In this document: positions 59,413 to 64,000 of the stretch, in pieces
Layout of the letters: every line of letters begins with the position of its first letter
Position numbering within the stretch: the first letter of the stretch is position 1
Assembly (NCBI GenBank): GCA_040381035.1
Contig: JBEIHY010000003.1
Coordinates: 1 to 64,000, forward strand
Direction of reading: 5' to 3'
Source: REEB506 sp040381035
Lineage (GTDB): Bacteria > Pseudomonadota > Alphaproteobacteria > Caulobacterales > Aquidulcibacteraceae
DNA length: 64,000 nt
The notes under the pieces: model-generated
What the model saw: only the letters and a program-made list of their open reading frames with translations
Databases searched by the model: none
Told to the model about the DNA's origin: nothing
Translations under genes and position numbers: made by a program

Positions 59413-60666
59413 ATGAAAAGACGTTTGAAATCCATCTTGGCGACGGGCGCGCTCGCGGCTTTTGCGGCGCTGGCGCCTGTATCCTCAGCGACGCAGATCC
59501 ATGCGCTGCCGCCGCCGGCCCAGATCCTGGTGCGAGCCGTGGGCGAAGGCGGCGCCGAACGCGCAATTGCCGGCTCCAAATGGGGCTTCATTGGTGAGCT
59601 GCAGCGCGGGCTCAACGCCCACGCTGCCGCGTGCAACCTGGCGCCCTTAGAAGTCACCGGCCTGTACGGCCCCGCCACCGCCGCCGCGGTGGCGCGGGCG
59701 CAAGTCTGCCTGAAAGGCAAAGCGGCCCCAGATGGCGCGCTGACCGATCACGCCTTCACGGCCATCACCGGCCAACCTGCACCCGACGCGCTCGACCGTG
59801 CACGGCTGCTCACCCGGATGCTGGAAGGCAGCGATTACGACACGTTGGCCTGGAATATCTGCGTGTCCTATCGCGGCGATCGCGCCTCGGTGCTGACCTG
59901 GGGGCCTTATGGCCGCACACTCGGATGGGGCGGCGAGCTGCTCGCCACGCTCAAGAAGATCGATCGCGCGAAGCTGAACGCCGCGTTTGACGCCGCCGGC
60001 GCCCGCGGCCTTGATCGGCTGCTCGCGCTGAAAACCGCCCGTGAGCTGGGTGTGAAAAGCACCCACCGCTATCCCGGCGCGCAGAAACTGATCGCCGGCA
60101 TTTGCACCCAGAAAGGCCAGATGAAAGCCTGGCGCGACGCCTTCGCCACACTCGGCGCCGATCCGGAGGTCCGCGCCATTTATGACGCCGACGCCTGGGG
60201 CCAGGCGAGCTGGTTCCGCAAGGTCGTTGATCGGCTTGCCGACAGTTGGCAAGCCGCCGGTCTGACGCCGAGCGAAGTCGACTACGCCTTCTTTATTGAC
60301 CGCTCGATTCACATGGGGTGGGGCTCGGCCCGGTTTGCGGCGGTGGATGCGGCCTTGGCCACGGCCAAAGCCCGAGCCGCGGCGGCCGGCGAAACGCTCA
60401 CGTCCGCCCAGGCGCGCCTCGCGGTGGCGATGGCGGTTCGGCCAAGCGCCCATCCGACCGACCGGCTCGCCCGGGATGTGGTGTTTCTCGTTGATGCGGA
60501 GGCCGATCTGGCCCCCGCGATGGGCAGCGCCAAAGGCTGGCCGCCGGGCTGGCGCAATCTGTGGGCGGCGCGGGCGCGGATCACAGCTGCGGATGTCGGC
60601 CTGTCCGATGACCGGCTGGGCCAGGGTTTTCCGATCCTCACTGCCGCCCTGGCGCAAGGCATGTGA
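59413..60666 (+). CDS. secreted chitosanase/lysozyme-like protein
   Basis: A 417-residue precursor with a signal peptide (MKRRLKSILATGALAAFAAL, cleavage near SSATQ). Residues about 50-125 look like a peptidoglycan-binding-type segment (GELQRGLNAHAAACNLAPLE ... GLYGPATAAAVARAQ). Residues about 140-400 resemble the lysozyme-superfamily/GH46 group with LLTRMLEGSDYDTLAWNICV, SVLTWGPYGRTLGWGGELLA and GWPPGWRNLWAARARI. Cell-wall binding plus hydrolysis is the likely role, but catalytic residues were not confirmed. Confidence 0.65.
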   Translation: MKRRLKSILATGALAAFAALAPVSSATQIHALPPPAQILVRAVGEGGAERAIAGSKWGFIGELQRGLNAHAAACNLAPLEVTGLYGPATAAAVARAQVCLKGKAAPDGALTDHAFTAITGQPAPDALDRARLLTRMLEGSDYDTLAWNICVSYRGDRASVLTWGPYGRTLGWGGELLATLKKIDRAKLNAAFDAAGARGLDRLLALKTARELGVKSTHRYPGAQKLIAGICTQKGQMKAWRDAFATLGADPEVRAIYDADAWGQASWFRKVVDRLADSWQAAGLTPSEVDYAFFIDRSIHMGWGSARFAAVDAALATAKARAAAAGETLTSAQARLAVAMAVRPSAHPTDRLARDVVFLVDAEADLAPAMGSAKGWPPGWRNLWAARARITAADVGLSDDRLGQGFPILTAALAQGM

Positions 60667-60783
60667 CATTCACCAAACAAAGCCCATTGCCAGTTTCACA
60701 AAACTGCGATCATCCTAAGCGCCAAGAGAGGCGACCAGCCGGGCCATTCGGCGCAGCGGTACGCCTCCGGAAAAGAGGCGCAC

Positions 60784-61251
60784 ATGAGCATCATGGGCCT
60801 CCGGGGAAGGAATGCTGGACTGGGGCTGGTCGCGGCTGCGGCCTTGGCTCTGATGGCGTTCGCCGGGGCGAGTGCACCGCAAGCGGGCGCGCAGGAAGCG
60901 CCGCTGGTGCTGGGCGCTTCCCAACCCGCTGTTGATTTAACCAGCCGCACCCAACCGGCCCGCATCGTGCGCCCGGCCCCGGAAAGCGTATCGCTGTATT
61001 ATCCGCCTTTGGCGCGGCGGATGAAAAAGACCGGCCGGGCCGTGCTTGCCTGCGATGTTGATGCGCAAGGCGGGGTCAATGAGTGCGCGGTGGTCGATGA
61101 ATTCCCGGTTGGCTGGGGCTTTGGCCAGGCCGCCCGCCGCATCGCGTCCGATCTGCGCGCCGCGACTGCGACTGCGAATGGCCAGGCCGTCGGCGATGTC
61201 CGGGTGATCGTGCCGGTGACATTCATCGTGCGTCCGGTGCGCGCCAGCTGA
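60784..61251 (+). CDS. TonB C-terminal domain protein
   Basis: A 155-residue envelope protein. The N-terminus has a hydrophobic signal or anchor (about 12-30, LGLVAAAALALMAFAGA). The remainder, after a short linker, is a TonB-like C-terminal fold: VSLYYPPLARRMKKTGRAVL and DVDAQGGVNECAVVDEFPVG (about 68-107), ending VIVPVTFIVRPV. The periplasmic linker of true TonB is missing, so it is more likely a periplasmic TonB-domain protein than an energy transducer. It might work with TonB receptors, but no linkage is seen. Confidence 0.75.
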   Translation: MSIMGLRGRNAGLGLVAAAALALMAFAGASAPQAGAQEAPLVLGASQPAVDLTSRTQPARIVRPAPESVSLYYPPLARRMKKTGRAVLACDVDAQGGVNECAVVDEFPVGWGFGQAARRIASDLRAATATANGQAVGDVRVIVPVTFIVRPVRAS

Positions 61252-61334
61252 GCGCTTTACCCCCTATGACCCGCAATTAAGACAGGGCGAAGCGCCGGGA
61301 TGACGCGCGCGCGGCGAAGGCGCTATAAGCGGCC

Positions 61335-64000
61335 ATGGCCGATTCCGCTTCCGCAGCGCCGCAGAATGTGGCGATGACGCCGTTCATGGCGCAGTTTTTT
61401 GCCGCCAAGGACAAACACCCCGACGCGCTCGTCTTCTTTCGCATGGGCGACTTTTACGAGCTGTTCTTCGAGGACGCCGAGAAGGCCGCTGCGGCGCTCG
61501 ATATTACGCTGACCAAGCGCGGCCAGCACGGCGGCGATCCGATCCCGATGGCTGGCGTTCCTTGGCATCAGGCCGAAGGCTATTTGCAGCGGCTCATCCG
61601 CCAGGGCTTTCGCGTAGCCGTCGTCGAGCAATTGGAAGACCCTGCGGAAGCCAAGAAGCGCGGCGCGAAATCCATCGTCAAGCGCGATGTCGTGCGCGTT
61701 GTCACTCCCGGCACGCTGACCGAAGACGGCCTGCTCGACGCCCGCGCGGCAAGTCTGCTGACGGCGATTGCGTTTGTCGGCGAGGGGTGCGCGCTGGCCG
61801 CCATTGACGTTGCTGGCGGGGCGTTTGAAGTCGGGCTCGTCGATCCGCGCCGGCTTGCCGATGCGCTGGCCGCGCTCCATCCCGCCGAAGTGCTGGTCGG
61901 GGACGCCGACAGCGCGCGCGATCCGGTGAAAGAGGCGATCGCCGCCTGTGGCGCAGCGCTGACCATCCGGCCCGCGATCAAGGCCGATCCGCGCGCCGGC
62001 GCCCGCTTGGCCCAGACCGCGTTTGAAGTGACCACACTCGACGGCTTCGGCGCCTTTGCCTCCGCTGAGCTTGGCGCCATCGGGCTCGCGCTCGATTATG
62101 TCATGCTCACCCAGGCGGGCGCGGCCCCGCGCTTGAGCCCGCCGCGGCAGATGGCGGCGGGCGGCTTCATGGCGATGGACGCGGCCACCCGCGCCTCACT
62201 GGAAATTCTGGAAGCCATGCGCGGCGGGCGCGACGGCGCGCTGATCGGGGCGATCGATCGCACGGTGACAGCCGCCGGCGGGCGTTTGCTGGCCGAGCAT
62301 CTCGCCCGCCCGCTGCTCGAAGTCGGCGCCATTCGCGCCCGCCAGGATGGCGTGGCGTGGTTTTTCGATGACAGCCTGACGCGCGGACGGGTGCGCGCGG
62401 ATTTGAAGGGCGGCGCTGATATCGCGCGCGCCTTGACGCGGCTGGCCTTGGGGCGCGGCGGCCCGCGCGATCTGGCCGCTTTGCGCGACGGCTTGAAAGC
62501 GGCGGCTGCGGCAGGCGCGCGGATCGTGTCGGCCAATCGGCCGTGTCCGGCGCTTTTGAGCGAGGCGCTGGGCGCGCTCGATCTCAGCGGCGCGGGCGTC
62601 GCCGGATTGATCCAGGATCTGGACCAAGCGCTCGGCGCGGAATTGCCTTTGCTGCTGCGCGATGGCGGTTTCATCACGCCCGGCTGGGACCAGGCGCTCG
62701 ACGCTGCGCGCGCCTTGCGTGACGACAGCCGCAAAGTCATTGCCGCTTTGCAGCAGCGCTATGCTGAAGACAGCGGCCAGCCCTTGAAGGTGAAGCACAA
62801 CGCCGTGCTTGGCTATCATCTGGAAGCCACCGCCAAGCAGGCCGAGAGCCTGATGCAGGCGCCGCTCAACGCCACCTTCATCCATCGTCAAACGACCGCC
62901 CAGGCCGTGCGCTTTACCACGCCCGAACTCGCTGAACTCGACGCGCGCATCGGCCGTGCCGCAGATGAAGCGTTGGCTCGCGAGCTGGCGCTGTTCAAGG
63001 TATTTGCAGAGCGCGCCGCGGATTTGAGCGCACCGATCCGGAGGGCGGCAGAGGCCGCCGCGATCCTCGATGTTGCGGCCAGCCATGCCGAGTTCGCCGC
63101 CGATGTCGGCGCCTGCCGCCCAGAGGTCGATGACAGCCAGACCCTTCTGCTCGAAGGCGCCCGCCATCCGGTGGTGGAACGCGCGCTGCGCCGTGAGGGC
63201 AAGGGCTTCACCGCCAATAACGCGCGCCTGGACGGCGAAGGCCAGGTGGGCCCGCGCCTCCTGCTCGTCACCGGGCCGAACATGGGCGGCAAAAGCACCT
63301 ATCTGCGCACGGTGGCGCTGATGGCGGTGTTGGCGCAGGCGGGCGGCTATGTGCCGGCGCGGCGGATGAAGTTGGGCATCGCTGATCGCGTGTTTTCGCG
63401 GGTCGGGGCAAGCGATGATCTGTCGCGCGGGCGTTCCACCTTCATGCTCGAAATGGTGGAAACCGCCGCCATTCTCAATCAGGCTGGCCCGCGGGCGCTG
63501 GTGATCCTGGACGAGATCGGGCGCGGCACGGCGACCTTTGACGGCCTGGCCATCGCCTGGGCGACGGCTGAGCATCTGCATGACGTCAATCGCTGCCGGG
63601 CGGTGTTCGCCACCCATTTCCATGAACTGACGGCGCTGGCCGAAAAGCTCGCCGCCGGCGGCAATGCGCATGTGCGCGCCAAGGAATGGAAGGGCGATCT
63701 GGTGTTTCTGCACGAGGTCGCGGCCGGGGCGGCGGACCGCTCCTATGGCGTGCAGGTCGGCAAACTGGCTGGCCTTCCGAAGTCGGTGCTGGAGCGGGCG
63801 CGTGCGGTGTTGGCGCGGTTGGAAGCAAGCAAAACCGCCAAGAGCCTTGGCGATCTTGGTGAGGCGCTGCCGCTATTTTCCTCAGCTCCGGAGCCGGCTG
63901 CACCCCATGCCTTGATCGCGGCGCTGGCTGCAATTGATCCGGACTCACTGACCCCGCGCGAGGCGCTGGAGGCGCTCTATGCCCTCAAACGCCTCAACAA
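61335..64000 (+). CDS. mutS: DNA mismatch repair protein MutS (5' part, truncated by window edge)
   Basis: Recognises mismatches and insertion-deletion loops and starts repair. 888 codons are visible with no stop, so the gene continues past the right edge. The mismatch-binding domain begins TPFMAQFFAAKDKHPDALVF and carries FFRMGDFYELFFED with the Phe-x-Glu motif. The connector, core and clamp follow, with NAVLGYHLEATAKQAE in the clamp-lever region. The ATPase domain has Walker A LLLVTGPNMGGKSTYLRT (about residue 645) and Walker B VILDEIGRGTATFDGLAIAW (about 724). The ATG at 61335 gives the expected N-terminus. Confidence 0.97.
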   Translation, partial: MADSASAAPQNVAMTPFMAQFFAAKDKHPDALVFFRMGDFYELFFEDAEKAAAALDITLTKRGQHGGDPIPMAGVPWHQAEGYLQRLIRQGFRVAVVEQLEDPAEAKKRGAKSIVKRDVVRVVTPGTLTEDGLLDARAASLLTAIAFVGEGCALAAIDVAGGAFEVGLVDPRRLADALAALHPAEVLVGDADSARDPVKEAIAACGAALTIRPAIKADPRAGARLAQTAFEVTTLDGFGAFASAELGAIGLALDYVMLTQAGAAPRLSPPRQMAAGGFMAMDAATRASLEILEAMRGGRDGALIGAIDRTVTAAGGRLLAEHLARPLLEVGAIRARQDGVAWFFDDSLTRGRVRADLKGGADIARALTRLALGRGGPRDLAALRDGLKAAAAAGARIVSANRPCPALLSEALGALDLSGAGVAGLIQDLDQALGAELPLLLRDGGFITPGWDQALDAARALRDDSRKVIAALQQRYAEDSGQPLKVKHNAVLGYHLEATAKQAESLMQAPLNATFIHRQTTAQAVRFTTPELAELDARIGRAADEALARELALFKVFAERAADLSAPIRRAAEAAAILDVAASHAEFAADVGACRPEVDDSQTLLLEGARHPVVERALRREGKGFTANNARLDGEGQVGPRLLLVTGPNMGGKSTYLRTVALMAVLAQAGGYVPARRMKLGIADRVFSRVGASDDLSRGRSTFMLEMVETAAILNQAGPRALVILDEIGRGTATFDGLAIAWATAEHLHDVNRCRAVFATHFHELTALAEKLAAGGNAHVRAKEWKGDLVFLHEVAAGAADRSYGVQVGKLAGLPKSVLERARAVLARLEASKTAKSLGDLGEALPLFSSAPEPAAPHALIAALAAIDPDSLTPREALEALYALKRLN

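Noticed and set aside
59228..59416. 62-codon frame upstream of the chitosanase-like gene
   Set aside because: Overlaps the promoter and start of the next gene, lacks a convincing ribosome binding site and shows no similarity.

Overview
The window is a 64 kb stretch of GC-rich chromosome from an alphaproteobacterium, most likely Caulobacterales or a Hyphomonadaceae-like relative. The main evidence is a flagellar locus with the Caulobacter-type gene set (flbT, flaF, alpha-type flagellins, flaEY-like, flbY, fliX, flgHAGF, fliLM, a motE-like gene) and Caulobacter-type control signals: sigma-54 -24/-12 boxes, ftr-like palindromes and a CtrA-like box. The assignment is inference from gene content. 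No tRNA, rRNA, insertion sequence, prophage or CRISPR array was found.

Layout. 1-5 kb: a large Oar-like TonB-dependent receptor flanked by two extragenic palindromes, then agmatine deiminase. 5-10 kb: a lipoprotein serine hydrolase and the elongation factor P system (epmB, epmA, efp), then a Sua5/TsaC-type gene. 10-13 kb: three consecutive YceI-domain genes, the first fused to cytochrome b561. 13-19 kb: acyl-CoA dehydrogenase, a fasciclin-domain protein, a glycosyltransferase, kdsA and a MoxR-type ATPase. 19-40 kb: the flagellar locus. It holds flbT-flaF, two tandem flagellins and a headless flagellin-like gene, then an unknown membrane protein, a FlaEY-like protein, flbY-flgJ-flgI, fliX, dksA, flgF-flgG-flgA-flgH, and fliL-fliM with a DUF6468 gene, a motE-like gene and a TPR gene. 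39-64 kb: mostly housekeeping. In order these are two transferases of the rSAM/selenodomain-associated type, a lytic transglycosylase, a UDG-family protein, ETF-QO, a TPR lipoprotein, ispE, a WecA/MraY-family transferase, a polyprenyl diphosphate synthase, a methyltransferase, an HCCA-isomerase-like protein, maeB, an S49 peptidase, glyQ, msrA, a CoxE-type VWA protein, a chitosanase-like protein, a TonB-like protein and the start of mutS, which runs off the right edge.

How the genes work together. The flagellar block encodes filament subunits, their post-transcriptional regulators (FlbT, FlaF), P- and L-ring parts with their chaperone, rod proteins, the switch protein FliM and assembly regulators. 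Cis-elements suggest it is wired into a CtrA then sigma-54/FlbD hierarchy, although flbD and rpoN are not in the window. EpmA and EpmB should beta-lysylate the EF-P encoded beside them.

No clearly new defence or mobile system is visible. The best leads are a structured minus-strand transcript candidate ending in a strong terminator just upstream of maeB, the headless flagellin paralogue, the propeller-like flaEY-type protein, the triple YceI block, and a UDG-family protein that lacks the expected iron-sulfur and catalytic residues.
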